Source: Alistipes sp. (lineage in GTDB: Bacteria > Bacteroidota > Bacteroidia > Bacteroidales > Rikenellaceae). Taken from it: 64,000 nucleotides of DNA. How positions within the stretch are numbered: the stretch's first letter is position 1; every line of letters starts with the position of its first letter. The notes below the pieces were generated by a model. The model had not been told where the DNA came from. It was given only the letters and a program-made list of their open reading frames with translations, and did not search any database. The stretch covers positions 1 to 64,000 of the forward strand of contig JAGBIC010000029.1 in the NCBI GenBank assembly GCA_017935185.1, given 5' to 3'. Below are positions 24,475-33,388 of this stretch, in pieces. The position numbers and the translations under genes were made by a program.

Positions 24475-24855
24475 CTATCTGCGACCCTCTTTAGCCTCGA
24501 TGCACTCGGTGGCGTGGGGTACACGCATAAGACGCTCCTTCGGAATGAGTTTGCCTGTGGTCTTGCATACACCATAGGTCTTGTTCTCAACACGGATGAG
24601 AGCCATCTCCAAATTGCGGATGAACTTCATCTGGTGGGCGGCCAAACGGCTGGTCTCCTCTTTAGTGAGCGTGGCAGCACCCTCCTCCAGCACCTTGAAA
24701 GTGGGAGAGGTATCCTGGGTGTCGTTGCCGTCAGAGTGTGTAATATTCGAACGCAACAACTCGTAGTCGGCTTTGGCCTGCTCAAGTTTCTTTAAAATGA
24801 TTTGTTTAAATTCGGCCAAATCCTTATCGCTATATCTTACTCTCTCTTCTGCCAT
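24475..24855 (-). CDS. DksA/TraR-family protein with incomplete zinc finger
   Basis: This is a 126-residue coiled-coil regulator of the family that enters the RNA-polymerase secondary channel. The N-terminal 100 residues are helical (DLAEFKQIILKKLEQAKADY). The C-terminal zinc-finger region reads YGVCKTTGKLIPKERLM and then ATECIEAK. Only two of the four zinc Cys remain; the second and fourth are replaced by Thr and Ala. Such reduced fingers occur in Bacteroidetes homologues. Its place just downstream of ileS is probably incidental; an 87-base gap separates them. Confidence 0.88.
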   Translation of the reverse strand: MAEERVRYSDKDLAEFKQIILKKLEQAKADYELLRSNITHSDGNDTQDTSPTFKVLEEGAATLTKEETSRLAAHQMKFIRNLEMALIRVENKTYGVCKTTGKLIPKERLMRVPHATECIEAKEGRR

Positions 24856-24942
24856 GGTAATAAAATTTTAATGTTCTAATGTAAAGATAAATGAATTTTT
24901 ATAAAATTCCAAATCTTTTACATAAAAACTAAACTCATCCTG

Positions 24943-27900
24943 TTAGATGCGTGTTACAGCAATCTTTAACGGCTGCTCGTCAACATCGGTCTCAACCACA
25001 GTAGCACCCGCGGGGGCAGCTGAAGCTACAACCTCCACAGCAAGGGTTTGCGATGCGATGTAAGAGGCAAAATGCTCAATAGCACCTGCTACCAACTCAA
25101 TAGCCTCAATCTCGACACGAATCTTGTCGGTAACCTCAAAGCCCGACTCCTTGCGGATATTCTGAATTCGGTTAATCAACTCGCGTGCCACACCTTCGCG
25201 GCGAAGCTCCTCGGTAACGGTGATGTCGAGAGCAACGGTGAGTTTGCCCTCTGATGCAACCAACCATCCGGGCATATCCTCCGAGGTAATCTCGAAGTCG
25301 GCAGGAGTGACTACAATCTGCTCGCCAGCGATGTCGAGAGTGGTCTCGGCGGCAGCCTCGATTTGGGCAATCTGCTCCTGCGAGAATGTTGCAGCCATGG
25401 CGGCCATCTGCTTGGCCAATTTGGCATAACGCTGACAGAAATTCTTGAAGTTCAGCTTTATACGCTTGGTGATAATACCTGTTGTGTCGTTCAGCAGCTC
25501 GATATCCTTAATATTCACCTCGCCCATGATAAGAGCCTTGACTGCCTCGATATGGCGTGCCATGTCCTGGTCGAGTACGGGGATAAGAATCTTCGTGAGG
25601 GGTTGGCGCACCTTGATGTTTACCTTACGGCGCAACGCCAATACCATTGATGAAACTCTCTGTGCAATATCCATCATCTGCTCAAGCTCGCTGTCAATAA
25701 GTGCGTCATCAGCAATGGGGAAGGCGGCAAGGTGTACCGACTCCACGCTGTGGCGACCACTCAATGCGTTGAGGTCGCAGAAGATGCGCTCCGAAATAAA
25801 CGGTGCGAAGGGAGCAGAAAGCTTGACTACGGTCTCAAGGCAAGTGTATAATGTCTGATATGCGGCCAACTTGTCGTTGCTCATGCCACCGCCCCAGAAA
25901 CGCTTGCGGTTGAGGCGAACATACCAGTTCGAGAGGTTCTCGTTCACGAAATCCTGAATAGCACGTGCCGCAGGGGTGGGGTCGTAGTCATTAAGATATT
26001 TTGTAACATCCTTCACCAAAGTGTTCAGCAGCGAGATAATCCAGCGGTCAATCTCGGGACGCTCGGCAACAGGAATCTCGGCCTCGCTGTCTGTGAAACC
26101 ATCCACGTTGGCATAGAGGGCAAAGAATGAATATGTGTTGTAGAGTGTACCGAAGAACTTGCGGCGAACCTCATCAACACCATCCTTGTCGAACTTCAAG
26201 TTGTCCCAAGGCTGTGAATTTGAAATCATATACCAACGAGTGGCATCTGCTCCATATGTCGAGAGCACCTCGAAGGGGTCTACGGCATTGTTCAGACGCT
26301 TCGACATCTTGTTGCCGTTCTTGTCCAAAACCAGACCGTTAGAGATGATATTCTTGAATGCCACCGAGTCAAACAACATGGTAGCTATGGCGTGCAGAGT
26401 GAAGAACCATCCGCGAGTCTGGTCTACACCCTCGGCGATGAAATCGGCGGGGAATACCTCCTTGAAATCGGCCCCGCCATTCTCAAAGGGGTAGTGCATC
26501 TGTGCATAAGGCATGGCACCCGAATCGAACCACACATCTATAAGGTCGCTCTCGCGCTTCATGGGCTCTCCCTTTGACGAGGTGAGGATGATAGAGTCCA
26601 CATAGGGGCGGTGCAGGTCGATGTTGTCGGTTGAGTAGTTCTCTTTCGACATGTCGCCTGCTTTGAAATTCTTGAACGGATTCTTGCTCATGTTGCCGGC
26701 TGCAATACTGCGCTCAATCTCGGCCATAAGTTCCTCGGCTGAGCCGATGCACTTAAGCTCTGTGCGATCCTCGTTTGCCCAGATAGGCAGGGGAGTGCCC
26801 CAGAAGCGAGAACGTGAAAGGTTCCAGTCGTTCAAATTCTCCAACCACTTGCCGAAACGGCCTGTACCTGTTGATTCGGGTTTCCAATGTATGGTAGCAT
26901 TGAGTTCCATCATACGCTCCTTGAGGGCTGTGGTGCGAATGAACCACGAGTCGAGCGGGTAGTATAATACCGGCTTGTCGGTACGCCAGCAGTGGGGGTA
27001 GTTGTGGGTGTGTTTCTCAATCTTGAAGGCTTTGTTGATGCCCTTGAGGTTGATGGCAATATATACGTCGAGCGACTCGGCGGCCTGTGCGGCAGCCTCG
27101 TCGTAGCGGCCATCAACAGTAAACTGCGGATCGTAGGCATTCTTGACCCAGCGACCCTCATAATCCTTGTAGGCCTCGGCGTTCACGCACTCGGCGACAA
27201 ATTTCTCGTCGAGCTCCTCCATCAAGTAGAATTTACCCTGAAGGTCTACCATCGGGCGGGTCTCGCCACGCTTGTTGATCATGAAGAGCGAAGGAATGCC
27301 TGCCTGACGAGCCACAAATGCGTCGTCAGCACCGAAAGTGGGGGCAATGTGAACGATACCTGTACCATCCTCCACAGTAACATAATCACCCGGGATTACT
27401 CGGAATGCCTTGTCGGCGGCATCTTTCCAATCGCCGTTCTCGTCCAACTCAACAGGCTTTACCCAGGGGATAAGCTGCTCATAGTGCATGCCTACCAACT
27501 CGGGGCCCTTCCAACGGCCAACCACCTCGAAGGGGATGAGTTTGTCGCCCGCTTTGTATGAGTCGAGTGCAAGACCCTCGGCCTTCTTGTTGAAGTGATA
27601 GTAGAGCAGTGGCTCGGCCAGAACGGCTGTAATCTTCTCTCCTGTGTAGCCATTGTATGTGCGAACTGCCACATAGTCAATCTTTGGGCCAACGCAGAGC
27701 GCGGTGTTTGAAGGCAGAGTCCATGGTGTAGTGGTCCAAGCGAGGAATACGGGCGTACCCCAACCCTCCATCTCGGGCTTTGGCTCGAGGATGCGGAACT
27801 GTGCTACCATGGTGGTATCTTTAACATCTCGGTAGCAACCCGGCTGGTTAAGCTCGTGAGTCGAAAGACCTGTACCTGCGGCAGGCGAATAAGGCTGGAT

Positions 27901-28431
27901 TGTGTAACCCTTGTATAGCAGACCCTTGTCGAAGAGTTGCTTCAACAGCCACCACAAGCTCTCGATGTATTTGTTGTCGTAGGTGATATAGGGATCGTCC
28001 ATATTCACCCAATAACCCATCTGCTTGGTGAGGTTCTCCCACACGTCGGTGTACTCCATCACAGCCTCGCGGCAGGTGCGGTTATACTCCTCGATAGAGA
28101 TTGTCTTGCCGATATCCTCTTTGGTGATTCCGAGTTTTTTCTCGACACCCAACTCTACGGGAAGTCCGTGGGTGTCCCAACCGGCCTTGCGGTGAACAAG
28201 ATAACCCTGCTGCGTCTTGTAGCGGCAGATGACATCCTTGATGGTGCGGGCCATAACGTGGTGAATGCCCGGCATGCCGTTTGCAGAGGGAGGTCCCTCA
28301 TAAAATACGAATGTTGGATGTCCCTCACGGGTGGTAATGCTCTTGTGGAATGTGTCGTCAGCATCCCACTTCTTCAAAACCTCGTCTGCGATTTTTGGCA
28401 GGTCAAGACCTTTGTACTCGTTGAATTTCAT
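24943..28431 (-). CDS. ileS: Isoleucyl-tRNA synthetase, eukaryote-like type
   Basis: This is a 1162-residue class I synthetase that charges tRNA-Ile. The HIGH-type motif is GMPGIHHVMA near residue 55, the KMSKS motif is KNGNKMSKRLNN near 620, and the CP1 editing domain lies between. The anticodon-binding region is followed by a long C-terminal extension of the DUF5915 kind and there is no C-terminal Zn-Cys cluster, features of the long eukaryote/archaeal-like IleRS rather than the shorter E. coli type. I chose the ATG at 28431, because the open-frame start at 28488 adds a Lys/Arg-rich stretch without precedent. Confidence 0.96.
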   Translation of the reverse strand: MKFNEYKGLDLPKIADEVLKKWDADDTFHKSITTREGHPTFVFYEGPPSANGMPGIHHVMARTIKDVICRYKTQQGYLVHRKAGWDTHGLPVELGVEKKLGITKEDIGKTISIEEYNRTCREAVMEYTDVWENLTKQMGYWVNMDDPYITYDNKYIESLWWLLKQLFDKGLLYKGYTIQPYSPAAGTGLSTHELNQPGCYRDVKDTTMVAQFRILEPKPEMEGWGTPVFLAWTTTPWTLPSNTALCVGPKIDYVAVRTYNGYTGEKITAVLAEPLLYYHFNKKAEGLALDSYKAGDKLIPFEVVGRWKGPELVGMHYEQLIPWVKPVELDENGDWKDAADKAFRVIPGDYVTVEDGTGIVHIAPTFGADDAFVARQAGIPSLFMINKRGETRPMVDLQGKFYLMEELDEKFVAECVNAEAYKDYEGRWVKNAYDPQFTVDGRYDEAAAQAAESLDVYIAINLKGINKAFKIEKHTHNYPHCWRTDKPVLYYPLDSWFIRTTALKERMMELNATIHWKPESTGTGRFGKWLENLNDWNLSRSRFWGTPLPIWANEDRTELKCIGSAEELMAEIERSIAAGNMSKNPFKNFKAGDMSKENYSTDNIDLHRPYVDSIILTSSKGEPMKRESDLIDVWFDSGAMPYAQMHYPFENGGADFKEVFPADFIAEGVDQTRGWFFTLHAIATMLFDSVAFKNIISNGLVLDKNGNKMSKRLNNAVDPFEVLSTYGADATRWYMISNSQPWDNLKFDKDGVDEVRRKFFGTLYNTYSFFALYANVDGFTDSEAEIPVAERPEIDRWIISLLNTLVKDVTKYLNDYDPTPAARAIQDFVNENLSNWYVRLNRKRFWGGGMSNDKLAAYQTLYTCLETVVKLSAPFAPFISERIFCDLNALSGRHSVESVHLAAFPIADDALIDSELEQMMDIAQRVSSMVLALRRKVNIKVRQPLTKILIPVLDQDMARHIEAVKALIMGEVNIKDIELLNDTTGIITKRIKLNFKNFCQRYAKLAKQMAAMAATFSQEQIAQIEAAAETTLDIAGEQIVVTPADFEITSEDMPGWLVASEGKLTVALDITVTEELRREGVARELINRIQNIRKESGFEVTDKIRVEIEAIELVAGAIEHFASYIASQTLAVEVVASAAPAGATVVETDVDEQPLKIAVTRI

Positions 28432-28523
28432 AACGGATATATATTTTTTTATTCTCTTTTTGTTTCGTTGCGGTTTTGCCCGACGCAAGGGTGATTCCCT
28501 GCTATCTACGGGTATATAACGTG

Positions 28524-28531
28524 CAAATATA
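28524..28531 (-). promoter_or_regulatory. -7 promoter element of ileS
   Basis: TATATTTG on the minus strand, about 90 bases before the chosen ATG. No T-box or tRNA-sensing leader is apparent in the leader. Confidence 0.45.
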
Positions 28532-28682
28532 CATATATAAATTCAAAATTTAGAATTCAAGATTCAAAATTATTCTGTTTGTTCCCCTGCTGGTGATTCT
28601 TTTCTGTGGAGTATTGGTTGAATTTATGTCAAAATTACCCATGCCGTCAGGTGGTGTTTCGTAGCCGAGGCGATGCTGTCGC

Positions 28683-28711
28683 AAAAAAAATAAAGGGCTG
28701 TCGGGCCCTTT
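28683..28711 (-). terminator. Terminator of apt
   Basis: AAAGGGC (28692-28698) pairs with GCCCTTT (28705-28711), and the minus strand continues into A and eight T. It lies 24 bases beyond the apt stop. Confidence 0.85.
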
Positions 28712-28735
28712 ATCTCGGTATTGCGTTTTGCTTAC

Positions 28736-29296
28736 TTACAGATGAATCAGAGTTTTTACGGGAGCAATTTTCTCGAGGCGTTTTGCGCCTTCCAATTCGT
28801 CAATTTCAACGATAAAGATAAACTCGTCAATTACAACTTTAAGTTCTTTGCCATCCTTGATGATTTTCTGCTGCATAAGCGATTGTACCATACCCTCGGC
28901 TGTGCCGCCTGTGGCAAGCACATCGTCAATAATGGTGATGTGGATCTTGTCGCCTTCAGCTTTGCCTGCGGCTATATCGCTGATACGGTAGTAGAGATGG
29001 TCGGCACCATACTCCTTCATAATCTCAATGTCGCATAAGTCACCCTCGTTGTAGGGTAATTTGCCACTTTTGCGGATGGGGATAATATTGACCACATTTT
29101 CGCTTGCCGTTAGCAGTGGCGCGGCAAATAGAAAGCCGCGAGCCTCGGGCGTGGCAACATTTGGAGCAGAGGTGAACTCTGTAAGTTTGGCGATAATTTC
29201 GGAAAAAGTTTTTTTATTCTGCAAAAAAGGAATCAAGTCGATAAAGAGTATGCCCTCCTTGGGGAAATCCTTGTAAAATTTCAGAACCTCTTTCAT
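28736..29296 (-). CDS. apt: Adenine phosphoribosyltransferase
   Basis: This is a 186-residue purine-salvage enzyme that makes AMP from adenine and phosphoribosyl pyrophosphate. It begins MKEVLKFYKDFPKEGILF, with the PEARGFLFAAPL region, the RKSGKLP flexible loop and the PRPP-binding IIDDVLATGGTAEG. The start at 29296 is preceded by a TATATTTG element at 29328-29321, which excludes the longer frame start at 29377. It lies 40 bases downstream of a Gate-domain membrane protein, consistent with a nucleobase/nucleoside salvage unit. Confidence 0.96.
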   Translation of the reverse strand: MKEVLKFYKDFPKEGILFIDLIPFLQNKKTFSEIIAKLTEFTSAPNVATPEARGFLFAAPLLTASENVVNIIPIRKSGKLPYNEGDLCDIEIMKEYGADHLYYRISDIAAGKAEGDKIHITIIDDVLATGGTAEGMVQSLMQQKIIKDGKELKVVIDEFIFIVEIDELEGAKRLEKIAPVKTLIHL

Positions 29297-29320
29297 TTTC
29301 TCTGTTTTAATAATTTTATG

Positions 29321-29328
29321 CAAATATA
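29321..29328 (-). promoter_or_regulatory. -7 promoter element of apt
   Basis: TATATTTG on the minus strand in the gap between the Gate-domain gene and apt; the predicted messenger start near 29315 leaves a leader of about 20 bases. Confidence 0.5.
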
Positions 29329-29336
29329 CTAAAAAA

Positions 29337-30470
29337 TCAGATAAGTGTATATAGCACATACAACCAATGTGCAACAATTGCAGCTACTAAACCTCCTATG
29401 GTGTGGGCAACAATGGCTTTTGAAGTGAGTTCACGGTAGCCAAGTGAGTCGAGCATGGCTGTGTGGGTGCTTAAATAACCGCTCCAGCACATACCAATGG
29501 CTGTAAATACCGCTATGGCATTACCATCGGCCCATCCGTTGGCCAAAAAACTCGGAACAAGGCTCAGCGCCGCACCCACAGCTCCAAGTGCAGTTATGGG
29601 GAAAGCTACCAGATGTGGGTCGGTGAAGCCAAATAACCACTCAAATAGTAAGTTTATCTTGCCGGCGAGCCACGGCAGCAGCTCCACACCCTCGTATGCA
29701 GCACCCGTATAGCTGCCATCGGGCGAGGCTCCGAATGTTAAGAGCATGACAAATGTCGAAATTATCAGCACTCCCGGGATTATGGCCAGGCCGACCTCCA
29801 CTCCTGTGCGACCGCCATCGAGCAGCGAGTCGAGGATGCGGATGAAAAGCGATTTTTCGACTTTTTCTTGTTTGGTGATTTCAATCGGCACCTCTTTGCA
29901 GGCTGACTCCTCGGCAAAATGCGGGTAGGCTTTGATTACCGAACGCTGCATAAGTCGTGTGGATACCATACAGCCGAATATCGCACCTACAAATCCAATG
30001 ACGGGCTCGATGAAGAAACCTTGTCCCATCATGAAGACAATCACCAGAAGACCCATGCCAAATGCAGTGCCGAAATTGGTGAGCGATATGAATTGGAATT
30101 TCTTGAAGTAGCTCTTGAATCGATTATCCTGCGCCAGAGAGATAATTGCGGGATTATCCGAGAGGAATGTCATGACAGCTCCCAGCGAGGCAACACCGGG
30201 CAGATTGAACAGGGGCTTCATTAGGGGTCGCAGGATTTTCTCCAGCAGGTTTACCACTCCGAACTCGATAAAAATTTTCCCGATGGCACCGGTGATAACG
30301 GTTACACTCATCAGGTAGAAAACGGTGTTTAGCAGCAGGTCGTGGGCAGTCTTCATTATTGTGTTGAGCATTTGCGCAATGCCCATGACGCAGCCGATAC
30401 CTCCGAATAGTAGAACAATAATCACCAAACATGGGATTCCGTCCCATATGTTTGAGCCCTTCTTGCTCAT
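29337..30470 (-). CDS. Gate-domain (nucleoside-recognition) membrane protein
   Basis: This is a 377-residue inner-membrane protein with about eight hydrophobic segments. Two halves carry Gate-type blocks: YLMSVTVITGAIGKIF with SLGAVMTFLSDNPAIISLA near 90-120, and VEVGLAIIPGVLIIST with ALGAVGAALSLVPSFL in the second half. Gate domains are found in nucleoside transporters and sporulation-type membrane proteins. The downstream apt gene supports a purine-related role, but transport specificity is not shown. It follows the porin gene by 35 bases on the same strand. Confidence 0.78.
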   Translation of the reverse strand: MSKKGSNIWDGIPCLVIIVLLFGGIGCVMGIAQMLNTIMKTAHDLLLNTVFYLMSVTVITGAIGKIFIEFGVVNLLEKILRPLMKPLFNLPGVASLGAVMTFLSDNPAIISLAQDNRFKSYFKKFQFISLTNFGTAFGMGLLVIVFMMGQGFFIEPVIGFVGAIFGCMVSTRLMQRSVIKAYPHFAEESACKEVPIEITKQEKVEKSLFIRILDSLLDGGRTGVEVGLAIIPGVLIISTFVMLLTFGASPDGSYTGAAYEGVELLPWLAGKINLLFEWLFGFTDPHLVAFPITALGAVGAALSLVPSFLANGWADGNAIAVFTAIGMCWSGYLSTHTAMLDSLGYRELTSKAIVAHTIGGLVAAIVAHWLYVLYTLI

Positions 30471-30505
30471 GAGTTTTTGGGTTAAGTTAGGTTAATGTTA
30501 TTGTG

Positions 30506-31537
30506 TTAAAATATTTTCTTTACAAGCGAAACGATATCCATTCTCCATGTTAGTCCTATGGTAAACATCGACTCCTTCGATTGCAGCGCGCCCTCGGGGT
30601 TGCCGTTGTGCCCGAATATGTGGCTGTAGGCGGCGTGCAGGCGAATATCGCGATTGCCTTTGGGCAACGGGTAAAACTCTATGCCCCCTCCTATGCGGGT
30701 TAATTCTGTGTCGGGCAGCAGGCAGTAGTCGCCCATTGTGCCGATGGCATTGTTTACATCGTATGTGGCGCGGGCAAAAATATTCACCTTGTCGGCTATG
30801 GTATATGAGGCTTCGCCCATCAATGAGAAATCCTTGAAGAAAAAGGAGTGTTCGTTGGTGGCGCGATTCATTACATCGAGCTGGAGTCGGAAGTCACCAA
30901 AGGTGAATTGGTTGCCCAAGGCGATGTAGTAGACGTAGCTGCCGGGTTGATATTCACTCATATTTATCGACCACAGGCTTTGAAACCATTTGTGTGAGCC
31001 CATCCACATCAGATTGTAGGCGTATATGTCGTCGGCGTAGGTGCGGAAGGGGCTCTGGCAGACCTGAAACATGATTTTATCGGCTCCGCTGTCGGTTGTG
31101 AAGGTGGCGCTTGCGCCAAATTGGTAACAAGCGATATTGTTCCAGAACTCCGAACAGAAGTAGAGGTCAATCGGGGCGCGGTCGTATTCGTAGCCGCCAA
31201 TGCCGACAACCTGCTTGCCTGCTGAAAATTGCCAATTGTCGTTCAGAGAGTATGTTAAATACAGCCAGTCGGTGGCATCGAAGAAACTTTGGTCGGCATG
31301 AGCTTTGTTTAGTCGCTGACGGTAGTTGTATGAAAAATGTCTGCCTATCTCTCCCGATAATATCAGGTTGAGATATTTCCCTTTAAATCCCGAGGCTCCC
31401 TTGTCGTGCACATTGTCAAGGTATTGGCCCATGTAATCGATTCGGGTCTCGGCTTTCAGGTTGAGCAGCTTGTTTTGGGCTATGACACCTGTGGTCAGCA
31501 GGGTTAAGGTCGATAGCACAAAGACGAATTTTTTCAT
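30506..31537 (-). CDS. Outer-membrane porin-like beta-barrel protein (OprO/P type)
   Basis: This is a 343-residue protein with an N-terminal Sec signal (MKKFVFVLSTLTLLTTG, cleaved near VIA-Q). The mature part is made of alternating aromatic strands typical of a 14-16-strand barrel: FSYNYRQRLNKA, DWLYLTYSLNDNW, FSAGKQVVGIGG and a final TIGLTWRMDIVSL. The GKQxVGIGGYEYDR region resembles phosphate-selective-type porins of Bacteroidetes. It is first in line with the Gate-domain protein and apt, so it could pass nucleosides or nucleobases across the outer membrane; that is an inference from order. Confidence 0.78.
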   Translation of the reverse strand: MKKFVFVLSTLTLLTTGVIAQNKLLNLKAETRIDYMGQYLDNVHDKGASGFKGKYLNLILSGEIGRHFSYNYRQRLNKAHADQSFFDATDWLYLTYSLNDNWQFSAGKQVVGIGGYEYDRAPIDLYFCSEFWNNIACYQFGASATFTTDSGADKIMFQVCQSPFRTYADDIYAYNLMWMGSHKWFQSLWSINMSEYQPGSYVYYIALGNQFTFGDFRLQLDVMNRATNEHSFFFKDFSLMGEASYTIADKVNIFARATYDVNNAIGTMGDYCLLPDTELTRIGGGIEFYPLPKGNRDIRLHAAYSHIFGHNGNPEGALQSKESMFTIGLTWRMDIVSLVKKIF

Positions 31538-31565
31538 TATGTATCAGTTGGGGTTAAATGTTGTA

Positions 31566-31573
31566 CAAATATA
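31566..31573 (-). promoter_or_regulatory. -7 promoter element of the porin gene
   Basis: TATATTTG on the minus strand, about 30 bases before the porin ATG. No clear -33 TTTG. Confidence 0.45.
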
Positions 31574-31699
31574 GCATATTTTGGTTTGATTATATAACTG
31601 TTGAAAGGAATTTTCTTAATAATTCTCACATAAGAATATATTTTTAGGCAATAATTGGTGTTTTTTAGGAAAAAACAGGGTATTTATTCTTTTTTTTCG

Positions 31700-31707
31700 T
31701 ACCTTTG
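31700..31707 (+). promoter_or_regulatory. -7 promoter element of lipA-lipB-recJ
   Basis: TACCTTTG fits TAnnTTTG after a T-rich stretch. A frame start at 31705 would lie inside this box, which supports the lipA start at 31735. Confidence 0.6.
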
Positions 31708-31734
31708 CATCAATTGGAAAATAATGAACTTAAA

Positions 31735-32631
31735 ATGCCGAAGTTTTATGACAAGGTAAATGTACTGAAGAAACCCGAATGGCTGAAAATTCGTCTGCAG
31801 AGTAATGACGAATCGGCCGAGGTAGAGCGTATTGTCAAAGAGCATTCGTTGCATACCATTTGCAGCAGTGGGCTCTGTCCGAATAAGGCAGAGTGTTGGC
31901 GTCGTAGAACGGCTACCTTCATGATTTTGGGTGATATTTGTACTCGCGGATGTCGATTCTGCGCCACAAAAACAGGCATACCCCTTGCCCCTGACCCCAC
32001 CGAGCCGCAAAAGCTGGCCGAGAGTGTGAGGCTCATGGGACTTCGACATGTTGTCGTGACTTCTGTCACTCGCGACGACCTTCCCGATGGTGGAGCCCGA
32101 CATTGGGCTGCAGTTGTGGAGGCCGTTCGCCGAGAGAATCCCGACGCAACAATTGAGCTCCTTATTCCCGATTTGGATGCAAGGGCTGATTTAATAGAAA
32201 TTGTAGCCGCATCCAAGCCCGATATTATTGGGCATAACATCGAAACCGTCGAGCGACTCACCCCGCTTGTGCGTGCGCGAGCAAAGTACAGCACAAGTAT
32301 GCAGACGCTGGAGATTATCTCCCGCAAGAGTGGTGCAGTCTCGAAGAGTGGACTGATGGTCGGACTTGGCGAGAGCGATGATGAAGTATTGCAAACACTT
32401 CGAGATCTGCGTGCGGCAGGTGTCGAAATTGTAACGCTTGGTCAGTATCTTCGACCCTCTCTGGAGCACTATCCCGTTGCGGCGTATATCACTCCCGAGA
32501 AATTTGAATGGTACCGTCTTCAAGCTCTTGAGATGGGTTTCAGCTATTGCGCAAGTGCGCCTATGGTGCGCTCGTCATATTTGGCTGATGCCGCTCTGGA
32601 GAGCGTCAAGCGTAGAAAGGCCGAGAAGTAG
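31735..32631 (+). CDS. lipA: Lipoyl synthase
   Basis: This is a 298-residue radical-SAM enzyme that inserts two sulfurs into protein-bound octanoyl groups. It has the auxiliary cluster Cys set in CSSGLCPNKAEC near residues 43-54 and the radical-SAM CTRGCRFC near 69-76. The family-typical SVTRDDLPDGGA and GLGESDDEV follow, and the Ser-rich C-terminus includes VRSSY. The start was chosen because of the promoter position and because LipA proteins begin shortly before the KPEWLKIRL motif. lipB follows 38 bases downstream, completing lipoate assembly. Confidence 0.97.
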   Translation: MPKFYDKVNVLKKPEWLKIRLQSNDESAEVERIVKEHSLHTICSSGLCPNKAECWRRRTATFMILGDICTRGCRFCATKTGIPLAPDPTEPQKLAESVRLMGLRHVVVTSVTRDDLPDGGARHWAAVVEAVRRENPDATIELLIPDLDARADLIEIVAASKPDIIGHNIETVERLTPLVRARAKYSTSMQTLEIISRKSGAVSKSGLMVGLGESDDEVLQTLRDLRAAGVEIVTLGQYLRPSLEHYPVAAYITPEKFEWYRLQALEMGFSYCASAPMVRSSYLADAALESVKRRKAEK

Positions 32632-32669
32632 GGTTTTGGCTTGCTCGGTCGGCAAAAAGCTTTTGACCG

Positions 32670-33374
32670 ATGAAGGAGGTTTGTTACAAAGATTTGGGCC
32701 GTATGGCCTACTCCGAATGTTGGGATTTGCAGCGTTCGCTTTTTGAGCGTATGCTTGCGGCAAAGAGTGCCGAGGCATCGGGCGGATTGCAGGGCGAAAA
32801 TACTCCCGAGGCGGGGTGGTTGTTGCTTGTCGAACATAATCCTGTATACACATTGGGCAAGAGCGGTAAGTCGTCAAATATGCTGGTTACAGAGGAGTAC
32901 CTGCGTAGTATCGGTGCCGAGTTCTTTCATATCGACCGTGGCGGCGATATTACATTTCATGGCCCCGGGCAGATTGTCGGCTATCCTATTTTGGATTTGG
33001 AGAGGCTGGGCATCGGTCTGCGCGACTATATCGATTCGCTGGAGCAGGCTGTTATCGAGGTTTGCGATATGTGGGGTGTTGCAGCGGGTCGCATAAAAGG
33101 TGCATCGGGTGTGTGGATTGAGCCCGCAGGATTGCGCCCTCGCAAGATTTGCGCAATAGGGGTGCGCGCCAGCCGTTATGTTACTATGCACGGCTTTGCC
33201 ATGAACGTAGCCACCGATTTGCGATATTTTTCGCATATTAACCCTTGCGGTTTTGTGGACAAGGGTGTTACGAGCCTCGAAAAAGAGGTGGGCCACGAGG
33301 TGGATATTGAACAGGTTAAAATGCAGATTATTAACCGATTAAGTGAGAAATTAAATGTTAAAATATATAAATAA
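32670..33374 (+). CDS. lipB: Lipoyl(octanoyl) transferase
   Basis: This is a 234-residue cytoplasmic enzyme that moves octanoyl from acyl carrier protein to lipoyl domains, the substrate for LipA. Conserved blocks are EHNPVYTLGKSG, the RGGDITFHGPGQIVGYP core, the catalytic Lys in RIKGASGVW, MHGFAMNV and the catalytic Cys in NPCGFVDKGVTS. It lies between lipA and recJ in a tight run (14 bases before recJ). Confidence 0.97.
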   Translation: MKEVCYKDLGRMAYSECWDLQRSLFERMLAAKSAEASGGLQGENTPEAGWLLLVEHNPVYTLGKSGKSSNMLVTEEYLRSIGAEFFHIDRGGDITFHGPGQIVGYPILDLERLGIGLRDYIDSLEQAVIEVCDMWGVAAGRIKGASGVWIEPAGLRPRKICAIGVRASRYVTMHGFAMNVATDLRYFSHINPCGFVDKGVTSLEKEVGHEVDIEQVKMQIINRLSEKLNVKIYK

Positions 33375-33388
33375 TAAAATTGTAAGTT

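Noticed and set aside
28432..28735. T-box or other amino-acid riboswitch upstream of ileS
   Set aside because: No T-box consensus or specifier-loop-like structure is visible; only a promoter element and the apt terminator are supported.
31705..31734. Longer lipA start at 31705
   Set aside because: This codon lies inside the TACCTTTG promoter element, so it would not be in the messenger.
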